A stretch of 64,000 bases of DNA from Pseudoteredinibacter isoporae_A (GTDB taxonomy: Bacteria > Pseudomonadota > Gammaproteobacteria > Pseudomonadales > Cellvibrionaceae): NCBI RefSeq assembly GCF_040372805.1, contig NZ_BAABWJ010000001.1, forward strand, positions 868,001 to 932,000, in the 5' to 3' direction. The notes beneath the pieces were generated by a model. The model was given only the letters and a program-made list of their open reading frames with translations, did not search any database and was not told the DNA's origin. Every line of letters begins with the position of its first letter. The stretch's first letter is position 1. The translations under genes and the position numbers were made by a program. Shown in pieces: positions 17,010 through 26,306 of this stretch.

Positions 17010-18839
17010 CTACTCCACCGTCACCGACTTAGCCAAATTCCGCGGCTGATCCACATCTGTACCTTTTAGTACTGCTACATGATAAGACAGTTGCTGTAAG
17101 GGTAGGGTATAGATGATGGGTTCCAGACTGGCGGGAACGTGGGGTAGGTTAATAACTTTAGTGCTGCCATTGTTTTTGAAGCCGGCATCTTTATCGGCGA
17201 ATACAAACAGCATTCCGCCACGCGCTTGAACTTCTTCCAAGTTTGATTTCAGTTTTTCCAGCAGGTCGTTGTTCGGTGCCACCGCTACGATAGGCATATC
17301 GGAATCGACAAGTGCCAGTGGGCCGTGTTTTAATTCGCCCGCCGGATAGGCTTCAGCATGGATGTAAGAAATCTCTTTGAGCTTGAGTGCCCCTTCCATA
17401 GCCACAGGATACTGCGGACCACGCCCTAAAAAGAGCGAGTGGTGTTTCTCGGAGAAGTGCTCGGACATTTCCAAGACTTCAGGATCGAGTGATAAAACCT
17501 CTTCGCACAAAGAGGGTAAGTTGTGTAGCGCTTCAACCAATTCCGCTTCGCGCTCGGCCGTGAGTTGATGACGACGGCCAAGAACAATCGTTAATAACTG
17601 AAGGGAAACCAATTGGGTGGTAAACGCTTTCGTTGAGGCTACACCAATTTCTGGACCCGCCTGGGTCATAAACACCAAATCAGACTCACGAGCCAGTGAG
17701 CTGTTTGGTACATTACAAATGGTGAGCGATGCCAGATAGTTCAGCTCTTTCGCCAGACGCAATGCGGCAAGTGTATCGGCGGTTTCTCCTGATTGAGAAA
17801 TGGTAACAAACAAAGTACCAGGGCTGACCACTACCTTGCGATAACGATATTCTGAGGCAACTTCGATATCGCAGGGGATCCCGGCCCAATCTTCCAACCA
17901 GTATTTACACACCAAACCAGAATGGTAACTGGTGCCACAGGCAATAATTTGTACGCGTTGAACCTGATCGAAAATATCCGCAGCTGAAGTGCCAAAGACC
18001 TGCTCTAAAACTTTGTGTTGGCCAATTCGGCCTTGTAAAGTATTGCCGATCACTCGAGCCTGCTCAAAGATTTCTTTTTGCATGAAGTGACGATAGTGAC
18101 CTTTGTCGACTACTTCGTCTGCCTCGGCGATTTTGGTGATCGGACGCTCGACGGGTTCGCCGGTACGGCTCACAATACGGTAGGTTTCACGGCGCAGGTC
18201 GACCATGTCACCTTCTTCAAGATACACAAAACGATCAGTAACTTGACGCAGGGCCATTTGGTCTGAGGCGAGAAAGTTTTCTTCGATACCAATACCCACC
18301 ACCAGAGGACTTCCACTGCGCGCCGCCACGATGCGTTCGGGTTCACGACTGGAAATCACCGCCAAGCCGTAAGCTCCTTCAAGCTGGGCAACGGTTTTTT
18401 GTAATGCATTAAATAGGTTTTGTTCTTGCTCGTAGACTTTATGCAATAAATGAGCAATGACTTCAGTATCAGTCTCAGTGATAAATTCGTAACCGTCGGC
18501 CGTGAGCTGTTCACGCAGTGGTTCATGGTTTTCGATAATACCGTTGTGAACGATGGCGATGTGGTCGGAGTAGTGTGGGTGGGCATTCGCCTGACTGGGC
18601 TTCCCGTGGGTTGCCCAACGCGTGTGCGCAATACCCAGATTGCCGCGCGTAGGTTTGTCGGCCAATTCTTTTTCAAGTTCACTGACTTTGCCCAAGGCTT
18701 TACGTATAGTGAGATCGCCCGAGGGTTCTACCAAGGCAACACCTGCTGAATCGTAACCGCGATATTCCAGGCGTTTTAAACCTTCAACAAGAATACCCAG
18801 CACATTCCTTTGTGTTACTCCGCCGACAATTCCACACAT
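17010..18839 (-). CDS. glmS: Glutamine-fructose-6-phosphate aminotransferase (isomerising)
   Basis: This cytoplasmic enzyme makes glucosamine-6-phosphate from fructose-6-phosphate and glutamine, the entry step to UDP-GlcNAc for peptidoglycan and LPS. It has 609 residues, full length. The start MCGIVGG exposes the nucleophilic Cys2 of the class II glutaminase domain, with HTRWATHG at about residues 73-80. Two SIS sugar-isomerase domains follow (about 285-600), with IACGTSYHS, SQSGETADTL and the terminal DQPRNLAKSVTVE. The last codons contain the sequence TnsD recognises, and a Tn7 element begins 24 bases after the stop. glmU lies 107 bases upstream on the same strand, so the two probably form one transcription unit. 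Confidence 0.99.
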   Translation of the reverse strand: MCGIVGGVTQRNVLGILVEGLKRLEYRGYDSAGVALVEPSGDLTIRKALGKVSELEKELADKPTRGNLGIAHTRWATHGKPSQANAHPHYSDHIAIVHNGIIENHEPLREQLTADGYEFITETDTEVIAHLLHKVYEQEQNLFNALQKTVAQLEGAYGLAVISSREPERIVAARSGSPLVVGIGIEENFLASDQMALRQVTDRFVYLEEGDMVDLRRETYRIVSRTGEPVERPITKIAEADEVVDKGHYRHFMQKEIFEQARVIGNTLQGRIGQHKVLEQVFGTSAADIFDQVQRVQIIACGTSYHSGLVCKYWLEDWAGIPCDIEVASEYRYRKVVVSPGTLFVTISQSGETADTLAALRLAKELNYLASLTICNVPNSSLARESDLVFMTQAGPEIGVASTKAFTTQLVSLQLLTIVLGRRHQLTAEREAELVEALHNLPSLCEEVLSLDPEVLEMSEHFSEKHHSLFLGRGPQYPVAMEGALKLKEISYIHAEAYPAGELKHGPLALVDSDMPIVAVAPNNDLLEKLKSNLEEVQARGGMLFVFADKDAGFKNNGSTKVINLPHVPASLEPIIYTLPLQQLSYHVAVLKGTDVDQPRNLAKSVTVE

Positions 18840-18946
18840 AGTCTTTCCTATCTTTTTTACAGCTTTTAATTTTTCTAATTTTCGTTTTTCTATAACTCTG
18901 CTTTTTCAGTGACAGAGTGGCCAGTGTATTTGAATGTCGTCCTGGC

Positions 18947-20308
18947 TTATTTTTTCTCTGGCTTTTGCCAGTTTGAAATATTGCGTTGTTTTGCTCGTGC
19001 CACGGCCAATTCACCATCGGCAACATCTTTTGCCAAAGTGGTACCCGCACCGACGGTCGCTTCGCTGCCCACGGTAACCGGGGCAACCAATGCAGTGTTG
19101 GAGCCAATAAAGGCACCGTCACCAATCGTGGTTTTGGATTTGTTCACGCCATCGTAGTTACAGGTAATAGTACCCGCGCCCACATTTACATTGCTGCCAA
19201 GCTCCGCATCACCCACATAACTGAGATGATTCACTTTGGAGCCTTCACCAATAATGGCTTTTTTGGTTTCTACAAAGTTGCCGATTTTTGCACCTTTGGC
19301 CAACTGGGTTCCGGGGCGTAAACGCGCAAACGGGCCAATATCAGAATCGCCTGCGATGACGGTGTCTTCCAAAACGCTGTTGGCTTTAATTGTGGTATTG
19401 TCGCCAATTTCACAATCACTGATCACACAGTTCGGACCAATATACACATTGTTGCCGATGCTTACTGTGCCTTCGAAAACACAATTCACGTCGATGGTCA
19501 CATCGCTACCGGCGTTGAGTTCGCCTCGGCAGTCAAAACGATCCGGGTCCAATAGGCCAACGCCTTCTTCGAGCAGAATCATGGCTTGTACAGACTGGTA
19601 ATAGCGTTCCAGTTCGGCCTGTTGCACGCGGTTATTCACACCGAGCACGTCCATTTCATCATCGGCCTGAACAATGTTGATGTCGATGTGATTTTCACTC
19701 GCCATTTCGACAATATCGGTCAGGTAGTATTCGCCCTGGGCATTATCGTTGGACAGCTTCGGCAACCACTCTTTGAGTAACGCAGAAGGTACAGCCATGA
19801 TGCCGGTATTGATTTCACTGATGGCCAGTTGATCTTTATTGGCGTCTTTTTGCTCGACGATCGCTCTGGCATTACCTTGGGCATTTCGAATGATGCGACC
19901 ATAACCACTGGGGTCGTCCAGTTCTACGGTCAGTAGTGACATCGCGTCTTCGCTGACTCGATCCAATAGCTCAAGCAAGGTGGCCGTTGGGGTCAGGGGA
20001 ACATCCCCATACAGAATTAACACCGTGGCATTATCGCGCAGCTGAGGCAGGGCCTGTTGCATGGCATGGCCGGTACCCAATTGTTCGGTTTGTTCAATAA
20101 AGTTAACCGACTCGCCTGAGAATTCAGATTTAACGATATCGGCACCATGGCCCACAATAATATTGATATTGTCGGATTCCAGGTCTTTGGCCGCGCCGAG
20201 TACATGAGACAGCAAGCTGTGCCCACCCACCTTGTGCAATACTTTGGGCAGGCTGGACTTCATCCTTGTCCCTTTACCGGCCGCCAGGATCACGATGTCT
20301 AATAACAT
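18947..20308 (-). CDS. glmU: Bifunctional GlcN-1-P acetyltransferase / UDP-GlcNAc pyrophosphorylase
   Basis: GlmU carries out the last two steps to UDP-GlcNAc. It has 453 residues. The N-terminal uridylyltransferase domain opens with ILAAGKGTRMKSSLPKVLH (GxGTRM motif). The C-terminal half shows hexapeptide repeats of a left-handed beta-helix (IGNNVYIGPNCVI, KIGNFVETKKAIIG, NVGAGTITCNYDG), the acetyltransferase part. It lies downstream of the ATP synthase operon, separated by a terminator, and upstream of glmS on the same strand. Confidence 0.98.
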   Translation of the reverse strand: MLLDIVILAAGKGTRMKSSLPKVLHKVGGHSLLSHVLGAAKDLESDNINIIVGHGADIVKSEFSGESVNFIEQTEQLGTGHAMQQALPQLRDNATVLILYGDVPLTPTATLLELLDRVSEDAMSLLTVELDDPSGYGRIIRNAQGNARAIVEQKDANKDQLAISEINTGIMAVPSALLKEWLPKLSNDNAQGEYYLTDIVEMASENHIDINIVQADDEMDVLGVNNRVQQAELERYYQSVQAMILLEEGVGLLDPDRFDCRGELNAGSDVTIDVNCVFEGTVSIGNNVYIGPNCVISDCEIGDNTTIKANSVLEDTVIAGDSDIGPFARLRPGTQLAKGAKIGNFVETKKAIIGEGSKVNHLSYVGDAELGSNVNVGAGTITCNYDGVNKSKTTIGDGAFIGSNTALVAPVTVGSEATVGAGTTLAKDVADGELAVARAKQRNISNWQKPEKK

Positions 20309-20386
20309 AGGGGTTCCTTGTTGTTTTTTAAGGTAACTGCTATTGGCGTCTCGCTCAATTGGGCAGGTACTTTGAATACTCTCACG

Positions 20387-20416
20387 ATACTATGAGTGTT
20401 TGACAGTTTAATGCAA
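20387..20416 (-). promoter_or_regulatory. Possible glmU promoter
   Basis: On the minus strand, TTGCAT (20411-20416) and TAGTAT (20387-20392) are 18 bases apart, just after the atp terminator and about 80 bases before the glmU start. The match to sigma-70 is moderate. Confidence 0.35.
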
Positions 20417-20439
20417 AAAAGTGCTCAAACGATGAGGAA

Positions 20440-20467
20440 AAAAAAGGCAGCCGAAGCTGCCTTTTTT
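20440..20467. terminator. Terminator of the atp operon
   Basis: Stem GGCAGC (20446-20451) and GCTGCC (20456-20461) with loop CGAA, flanked by an A-run and a T-run. On the minus strand it follows atpC. Confidence 0.85.
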
Positions 20468-20483
20468 ACACCGGCTAAGTAAC

Positions 20484-20909
20484 TTACTTACCCAGTTTTT
20501 TGCGAATGGCCTGCAAGGTGCGTAGCTGTGCAGAGGCTTCCGCCAACTGTACGGCTGCAGCCGAGTAGTCAAACTCACCAGACTGATTGGTCAGTGCCTG
20601 TTGAGCTTCTTTCTGAGCGGCCAATGCTTTGGATTCATCCATATCATCAGCACGCAACGCCGTATCCGCCAAAACAGATACCTGGCTGGCTTGCACTTCC
20701 AAATAGCCACCGGAGATGTAGTAGATCTCTTCTTCACCATCTTGCTTGATGATGCGAATTGGGCCTGGCTGCAATGAAGTCAGAAGTGGGGCGTGGCCGT
20801 AAGCGACACCGATATCACCTTCTGTACCTGCAGCAATTACCATTTCTACCAAACCGGAGTAGAGCTGTTCTTCTGCACTTGCAATTTCGCAGTGGACAGT
20901 CATTGCCAT
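20484..20909 (-). CDS. atpC: F1Fo ATP synthase epsilon subunit
   Basis: The epsilon subunit is part of the F1 central stalk and regulates ATP hydrolysis. It has 141 residues with the normal start MAMTVHCEIASAEEQLYSG. The N-terminal beta-sandwich (about 1-88) contains YGHAPLLTSLQPG, and the C-terminal helical hairpin ends with LRTLQAIRKKLGK. It is the last gene of the operon and is followed by a strong terminator. Confidence 0.97.
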   Translation of the reverse strand: MAMTVHCEIASAEEQLYSGLVEMVIAAGTEGDIGVAYGHAPLLTSLQPGPIRIIKQDGEEEIYYISGGYLEVQASQVSVLADTALRADDMDESKALAAQKEAQQALTNQSGEFDYSAAAVQLAEASAQLRTLQAIRKKLGK

Positions 20910-20972
20910 TGTTCTAGCCTCTTTCGGGTGTGTGGTGGGGGCTACTCCCTTTCAGGTTCAGCCCCCAGCCCC

Positions 20973-22370
20973 TTACATGTTTTTGGCTTTTTCGATAGCT
21001 TCGTCGATAGAACCAACCATGTAGAACGCCTGCTCAGGCAGATCGTCGTACTCACCCGCCAGCAGACCAGTGAAACCACGGATGGTTTCTTTCAGTGGCA
21101 CGTACTTACCAGGAGCACCGGTAAATACTTCCGCTACGTGGAAAGGCTGTGACAAGAAACGCTCGATCTTACGAGCACGAGATACGGTCAACTTGTCTTC
21201 TTCAGACAGTTCGTCCATACCCAGAATCGCAATGATGTCTTTCAACTCTTTGTAGCGCTGCAGAACAGTCTGTACACCACGAGCCACATCATAGTGCTCT
21301 TGACCAATGATCAGTGGGTCCAACTGACGTGAAGTAGAGTCCAGAGGATCGATCGCCGGGTAGATACCCTTGGAAGCAATATCACGGCTCAATACTACGG
21401 TTGAATCCAAGTGTGCAAAGGTGGTTGCTGGAGATGGGTCAGTCAAGTCATCCGCAGGTACGTATACCGCCTGAACCGAGGTGATCGATCCATTTTTAGT
21501 GGAGGTAATACGCTCTTGCAGAGCACCCATTTCTTCCGCCAGAGTAGGCTGATAACCTACCGCAGAAGGCATACGACCCAACAGTGCCGATACCTCAGTA
21601 CCTGCAAGGGTGTAACGGTAAATGTTGTCTACGAACAACAGTACGTCTTTACCTTCATCACGGAATTTTTCCGCCATGGTCAGACCGGTCAACGCAACGC
21701 GTAGACGGTTACCTGGTGGCTCATTCATCTGACCGTAAACCATCGCTACTTTGGATTTGCTCTGGTCTTCAACGTTTACAACGCCAGACTCCTGCATTTC
21801 GTAGTAGAAATCGTTACCTTCACGAGTACGCTCACCAACACCTGCGAACACAGACAAACCGCTGTGCTCCAAAGCGATGTTGTTGATCAATTCCATCATG
21901 TTTACGGTTTTACCTACACCCGCACCACCGAACAGACCAACTTTACCACCCTTGGCGAATGGGCATACCAAGTCGATGACTTTAATACCTGTTTCCAACA
22001 GGTCGCTGGATGCTGACAACTCATCGTAAGCAGGTGCTTTACGGTGAATAGCACTGCGCTCTTTCTCACCGATAGGGCCACACTCATCGATTGGGTTACC
22101 CAATACATCCATAATACGACCCAAAGTCTCAGTACCTACAGGTACAGAGATAGGGGCACTGGTGTTATCAACGCTTAAACCACGGCTCAAACCTTCTGAT
22201 GAGCCCATGGCGATTGCACGTACCACGCCGTCACCGAGCTGCTGCTGAACTTCAAGGGTCAAACCCTTTTCAGCAACGGTCAATGCGTCGTAAACCTTAG
22301 GTACGGAATCACGGGGAAATTCCACGTCAATAACGGCGCCAATAATTTGTACGATACGTCCGCTACTCAT
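20973..22370 (-). CDS. atpD: F1Fo ATP synthase beta subunit
   Basis: The catalytic subunit of F1, 465 residues. The P-loop is GGAGVGKTVNMMELI (about residues 154-168), and GERTREGNDFYYEM and the ATP synthase alpha/beta signature region (PAIDPLDSTSR) follow. It starts MSSGRIVQIIGAVIDVEFP. Gaps of 42 bases to atpG and 63 to atpC fit operon organisation. Nothing unusual is seen. Confidence 0.99.
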   Translation of the reverse strand: MSSGRIVQIIGAVIDVEFPRDSVPKVYDALTVAEKGLTLEVQQQLGDGVVRAIAMGSSEGLSRGLSVDNTSAPISVPVGTETLGRIMDVLGNPIDECGPIGEKERSAIHRKAPAYDELSASSDLLETGIKVIDLVCPFAKGGKVGLFGGAGVGKTVNMMELINNIALEHSGLSVFAGVGERTREGNDFYYEMQESGVVNVEDQSKSKVAMVYGQMNEPPGNRLRVALTGLTMAEKFRDEGKDVLLFVDNIYRYTLAGTEVSALLGRMPSAVGYQPTLAEEMGALQERITSTKNGSITSVQAVYVPADDLTDPSPATTFAHLDSTVVLSRDIASKGIYPAIDPLDSTSRQLDPLIIGQEHYDVARGVQTVLQRYKELKDIIAILGMDELSEEDKLTVSRARKIERFLSQPFHVAEVFTGAPGKYVPLKETIRGFTGLLAGEYDDLPEQAFYMVGSIDEAIEKAKNM

Positions 22371-22412
22371 TTCCGGATCCTCTTAAATAATGAATTCCTT
22401 GGATGCTTCGGC

Positions 22413-23273
22413 TTAAACTGCCGCGGCACCGCTTACAATTTCAGACAATTCTTGGGTAATTGCTGCCTGACGAGCTTTGTTGTAAACCAGCTCAAGATCA
22501 TCGATAAGATCGCCCGCATTTTCGGTAGCGTTCTTCATCGCGATCATGCGCGAGGCTTGCTCACAAGCACCATTTTCTACGACCGCCTGATAAACCTGAG
22601 ACTCAACATAGCGAGTCAAAAGGCCATCCAGCAACTGACGTGCATCCGGCTCGTAGATATAGTCCCAAGCGTGCTTTCTCTCGGTGTCTTCTTGCGCTTG
22701 TAATGGCAGCAACTGCTGTACACTCGGGTTCTGAGTCATGGTGTTCACGAACTCATTGCCAACCAGGTACAGTTTGTCGATCTTGCCCTCGGCGAAAGCA
22801 TCGAGCATGGTCTTAACACTGCCGATCAAATCGGCGATGGACGGGTCTTCACCCAAGTCGCGTACTGCTGCAACGACGTTACCACCATAGCTGTTAAAAA
22901 ATGCCTGGGCCTTTGCACCGATCAAACACAGGTCGATACCCACATCCAAGTCGTCCCACTCTTTCATGGACTTAATGGCTGCTTTAAACAAGTTAATGTT
23001 TAAGCCACCACAGAGGCCACGGTCGGTGGAAACTAAAATAAATCCAACCCGCTTAACTTCACGCTCTTGCATATAAATATGCTTGTATTCAGGCGTGGCG
23101 TTGGCGATATGACCAACAACATCGCGAATACGTTGTGCGTAAGGTTTGCCTAATTGCATGCGGTCTTGGGCTTTACGCATCTTACTCGCCGCAACCATTT
23201 CCATGGCGCTGGTGATTTTCTGCGTAGATTTAATACTCGTTATCTGAGTACGTATTTCTTTTCCGCCTGCCAT
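22413..23273 (-). CDS. atpG: F1Fo ATP synthase gamma subunit
   Basis: The rotating central shaft of F1, 286 residues. The N-terminal helix is MAGGKEIRTQITSIKSTQKI, followed by TSAMEMVAASKMRKAQ. The C-terminal helix carries the family signature (MKNATENAGDLIDDLELVYN and RQAAITQELSEIVSGAAA). It lies between atpA and atpD in the standard order. Confidence 0.98.
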   Translation of the reverse strand: MAGGKEIRTQITSIKSTQKITSAMEMVAASKMRKAQDRMQLGKPYAQRIRDVVGHIANATPEYKHIYMQEREVKRVGFILVSTDRGLCGGLNINLFKAAIKSMKEWDDLDVGIDLCLIGAKAQAFFNSYGGNVVAAVRDLGEDPSIADLIGSVKTMLDAFAEGKIDKLYLVGNEFVNTMTQNPSVQQLLPLQAQEDTERKHAWDYIYEPDARQLLDGLLTRYVESQVYQAVVENGACEQASRMIAMKNATENAGDLIDDLELVYNKARQAAITQELSEIVSGAAAV

Positions 23274-23328
23274 AACCGGCCCTCGAACAAGGCCTTCAGT
23301 TAGCTAGCCAACCGAAGGCATGAATAAA

Positions 23329-24873
23329 TTACCAGGTTTGAGTTTCTTTGAACTTATCCAAGGCTGCTTTGAAGCCGCCTTCGATTTCGCCGTTGAAATC
23401 ACCGGTATCGTTAATCTTGTTCATCAGGTCAGCATGCTCTGCGCCCATGTAGGACAACAGAGAGGCTTCGAAGTCGCCGATCTTATTCACAGCAACATCG
23501 TTTAAGTAGCCTTCGTTCGCGGCGTAAAGCACAACACCCATCTCTGCAATTGACAGAGGAGAGTACTGCTTCTGCTTCATCAGCTCGGTTACGCGCTCAC
23601 CGTGATCCAGCTGGGCTTTGGTTGCATCGTCCAGATCAGAAGCGAACTGAGAGAACGCCGCCAATTCACGATACTGTGCCAAGGCAGTACGAATACCACC
23701 AGACAGCTTCTTGATCACTTTAGTCTGTGCAGAACCACCAACTCGAGATACCGAAATACCGGCGTTCATTGCAGGACGGATACCGGCGTTGAACAAGTCA
23801 GTCTCCAGGAAGATCTGACCATCAGTAATCGAAATTACGTTGGTAGGTACGAATGCAGATACGTCACCCGCCTGGGTTTCAATAATAGGCAGAGCGGTCA
23901 AAGAACCGGTTTGGCCTTTTACTTCACCGTTGGTGAATTTTTCTACGTAGTCAGCGTTTACGCGAGAAGCGCGTTCCAGCAGACGTGAGTGCAAGTAGAA
24001 AACGTCACCAGGGTAAGCTTCACGACCCGGTGGACGACGTAACAACAGGGAAATCTGACGGTAGGCCCAAGCCTGCTTGGTCAAATCATCGTATACGATC
24101 AGGGCATCTTCACCGCGGTCGCGGAAGTATTCACCCATGGTACAACCACCGAAAGGTGCCAGGAACTGCATCGCAGCTGGATCGGAAGCGGTTGCAGCAA
24201 CAACAATGGTGTGATCCATTGCGCCGTGCTCTTCCAACTTACGTACAACCGCGGCAACAGAAGATGCTTTCTGGCCAACAGCGACGTAAACACACTTAAT
24301 GCCTTTACCTTTCTGGTTGATGATGGCATCAACGGCAATGGCGGTTTTACCGGTTTGACGGTCACCAATGATCAGCTCACGCTGACCACGACCCACAGGT
24401 ACCATGGAGTCGACCGCTTTCAAACCAAATTGTACAGGCTCATCAACCGACTGACGCTCAATTACGCCCGGTGCGATTTTTTCTACCGCATCGGTAGTTG
24501 CATTGCCGATTGGACCCTTACCATCGATAGGATTACCCAGCGCGTCAACAACGCGACCCAGCAATTCATTACCTACCGGTACTTCCAGGATTCGACCTGT
24601 ACATTTACATTTCTGACCTTCGGCCACGCCTTCATAGGCGCCCAAGATCACGGCACCTACGGAGTCTTGCTCCAGGTTCAGTGCCATACCGTAGATGCCG
24701 CCTTCGAACTCGATCATCTCACCGTACATCACATCGGCCAGGCCGTGGATGCGGATGATACCGTCGGTTACGGAAACTACAGTACCTTCGTTCTGTGCTT
24801 CAGTTGCAACGTCGAGACTGTCGATTCGCTGCTTGATAATTTCACTGATTTCAGAAGGATTCAGTTGCTGCAT
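23329..24873 (-). CDS. atpA: F1Fo ATP synthase alpha subunit
   Basis: The regulatory nucleotide-binding subunit of F1, 514 residues. The N-terminus MQQLNPSEISEIIKQRIDSL contacts the delta subunit. The P-loop is GDRQTGKTAIAVDAI (about 170-184), and the signature PAMNAGISVSRVGG lies near residue 370. Standard length and position. Confidence 0.99.
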   Translation of the reverse strand: MQQLNPSEISEIIKQRIDSLDVATEAQNEGTVVSVTDGIIRIHGLADVMYGEMIEFEGGIYGMALNLEQDSVGAVILGAYEGVAEGQKCKCTGRILEVPVGNELLGRVVDALGNPIDGKGPIGNATTDAVEKIAPGVIERQSVDEPVQFGLKAVDSMVPVGRGQRELIIGDRQTGKTAIAVDAIINQKGKGIKCVYVAVGQKASSVAAVVRKLEEHGAMDHTIVVAATASDPAAMQFLAPFGGCTMGEYFRDRGEDALIVYDDLTKQAWAYRQISLLLRRPPGREAYPGDVFYLHSRLLERASRVNADYVEKFTNGEVKGQTGSLTALPIIETQAGDVSAFVPTNVISITDGQIFLETDLFNAGIRPAMNAGISVSRVGGSAQTKVIKKLSGGIRTALAQYRELAAFSQFASDLDDATKAQLDHGERVTELMKQKQYSPLSIAEMGVVLYAANEGYLNDVAVNKIGDFEASLLSYMGAEHADLMNKINDTGDFNGEIEGGFKAALDKFKETQTW

Positions 24874-24900
24874 GCTCTGTTCCTCAATTCCTAAATCGTG

Positions 24901-25437
24901 TTAGGAGTTCATTGCTTCGGCCAGCTTAGCCAAACGGCCTCGCACCGAACCATCGATTACTGTATCGCCGGCGCGTACCACTACACCGCCCAAAAGACTC
25001 TGATCAACAGAGCTCTGTACAGTGACTTCGCGGTCCAGTTTGGCACTCAATGCTTTCGCCAATTTTGTTTCCAAGTCGCCAGACAGTTCGAAAGCGGTTT
25101 CGACGTGAACGTCGACTGCTTTTTCCCGTAGAGATTTAAACTGTTCAAACAAAACAGCAATCTCAGGCAGTAATTCCAAGCGCTTATTTTCAGATAAAAC
25201 GTGCAGCAAGTTAGCTGCCTTCTCTGAAATTTCATCGCCGCAGACAGTAACAAAAGCTTCTGCTTTTTGTGCTGCGGTCAGGCTTGGGTTTGCCAGGGTT
25301 TTTTGCATGGCACCTTGTTGGGCCACCGCTGCCGACACTGCTAAGGTGTTTGACCAGGAGGCCAGATCACCCGCCGCATCGGCAAATTCGAATACAGCTT
25401 TGGCGTATGGTCTGGCTAACGTTGTGAGTTCAGCCAT
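24901..25437 (-). CDS. atpH: F1Fo ATP synthase delta subunit
   Basis: Part of the peripheral stalk joining F1 to subunit b, 178 residues. It starts MAELTTLARPYAKAVFEFA. The C-terminal signature is seen in the segment around SLLGGVVVRAGDTVIDGSV near the end. It begins 12 bases after atpF and ends 27 before atpA. Confidence 0.97.
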   Translation of the reverse strand: MAELTTLARPYAKAVFEFADAAGDLASWSNTLAVSAAVAQQGAMQKTLANPSLTAAQKAEAFVTVCGDEISEKAANLLHVLSENKRLELLPEIAVLFEQFKSLREKAVDVHVETAFELSGDLETKLAKALSAKLDREVTVQSSVDQSLLGGVVVRAGDTVIDGSVRGRLAKLAEAMNS

Positions 25438-25449
25438 GATATTCCTCGC

Positions 25450-25920
25450 TTAAAGCTCTGCCGCCAACTTGTCTACCAAGTCGTTGTGTGCATTGGCATC
25501 GATAGCATTGCCCAGTACTTTTTCAGCACCAGCCAGAGCCAAGGTTGCAACCTTCGCGCGCAGTTCTTCTTTCGCACGGTTTGCTTCCTGTTCGATCTCA
25601 GCTTGAGCAGCCGCCTTCAAACGATCGCCTTCGGCGCGCGCTTGATCTTTGGCTTCATCAACAATTTGGTTAGCACGCTTGTTAGCTTGCTCGATAATTT
25701 CCGCCGCCTGTTGCTTGGCTTCGGACAGGGTTTCAACGGCTTTTTTCTGAGCCAGTTCTAAATCCTTGTCCGCACGATCCGCAGCTTCCAGACCATCGGC
25801 GATTTTCTTCTCACGCTCTTCCATTACGGAAATGAGTGCAGGCCAAACGTACTTCATGCAGAACCAGATGAAGGCTACAAAAGTAATCGATTGACCAATC
25901 AGAGTTAGGTTGATATTCAC
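25450..25920 (-). CDS. atpF: F1Fo ATP synthase b subunit
   Basis: The membrane-anchored stator arm, 156 residues. One N-terminal transmembrane helix (about 5-25, ITFVAFIWFCMKYVWPAL) precedes a long charged coiled coil rich in A, E, K and Q that reaches the C-terminus. This is the normal length for a proteobacterial b subunit. It occurs once, so the stator is probably a homodimer. Confidence 0.97.
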   Translation of the reverse strand: MNINLTLIGQSITFVAFIWFCMKYVWPALISVMEEREKKIADGLEAADRADKDLELAQKKAVETLSEAKQQAAEIIEQANKRANQIVDEAKDQARAEGDRLKAAAQAEIEQEANRAKEELRAKVATLALAGAEKVLGNAIDANAHNDLVDKLAAEL

Positions 25921-25969
25921 ACTAACACCTCTTGCTTAGTTAACGTTAAATTCAGCAAAAAGCGGTGAA

Positions 25970-26218
25970 TTAAGCAGCCAAACCTGGAGCAACAACGAAG
26001 ATCAGGTACATGCCGATACCTACACCAATCATTGGAACCGCATCCAACAGACCAGCCATCAGGAACATTTTACCTTGCAGGGCAGGACCTTGCTCAGGTT
26101 GACGAGCAGAACCTTCCAACAGTTTGCCACCCAAAGTACCGAAACCAATCGCAGTACCCAGAGCGCCCAGACCGATCAACAGAGCTGCCGCAACATATAC
26201 TAAACCAAGTGCTTCCAT
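25970..26218 (-). CDS. atpE: F1Fo ATP synthase c subunit
   Basis: The proton-carrying ring subunit, 82 residues with two transmembrane helices. The ion-binding carboxylate is Asp59 in GLLDAVPMIG, and the loop carries RQPEQ. The glutamine and Glu-Ser residues of sodium-binding c subunits are absent, so proton coupling is expected. Helix 1 has the packed glycine pattern GLGALGTAIGFG. Confidence 0.98.
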   Translation of the reverse strand: MEALGLVYVAAALLIGLGALGTAIGFGTLGGKLLEGSARQPEQGPALQGKMFLMAGLLDAVPMIGVGIGMYLIFVVAPGLAA

Positions 26219-26306
26219 TGTGTTCTCCTTAAGAGAGTAGTTAAGTTTAAAATTAAAAGTTTAGGTTTAAATTATTAGCGCAGTGCCAGGGCACTGCGCT
26301 GAATTC

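Noticed and set aside
24211..24894. 227-codon plus-strand frame opposite atpA
   Set aside because: Shadow frame; atpA motifs are intact on the minus strand.
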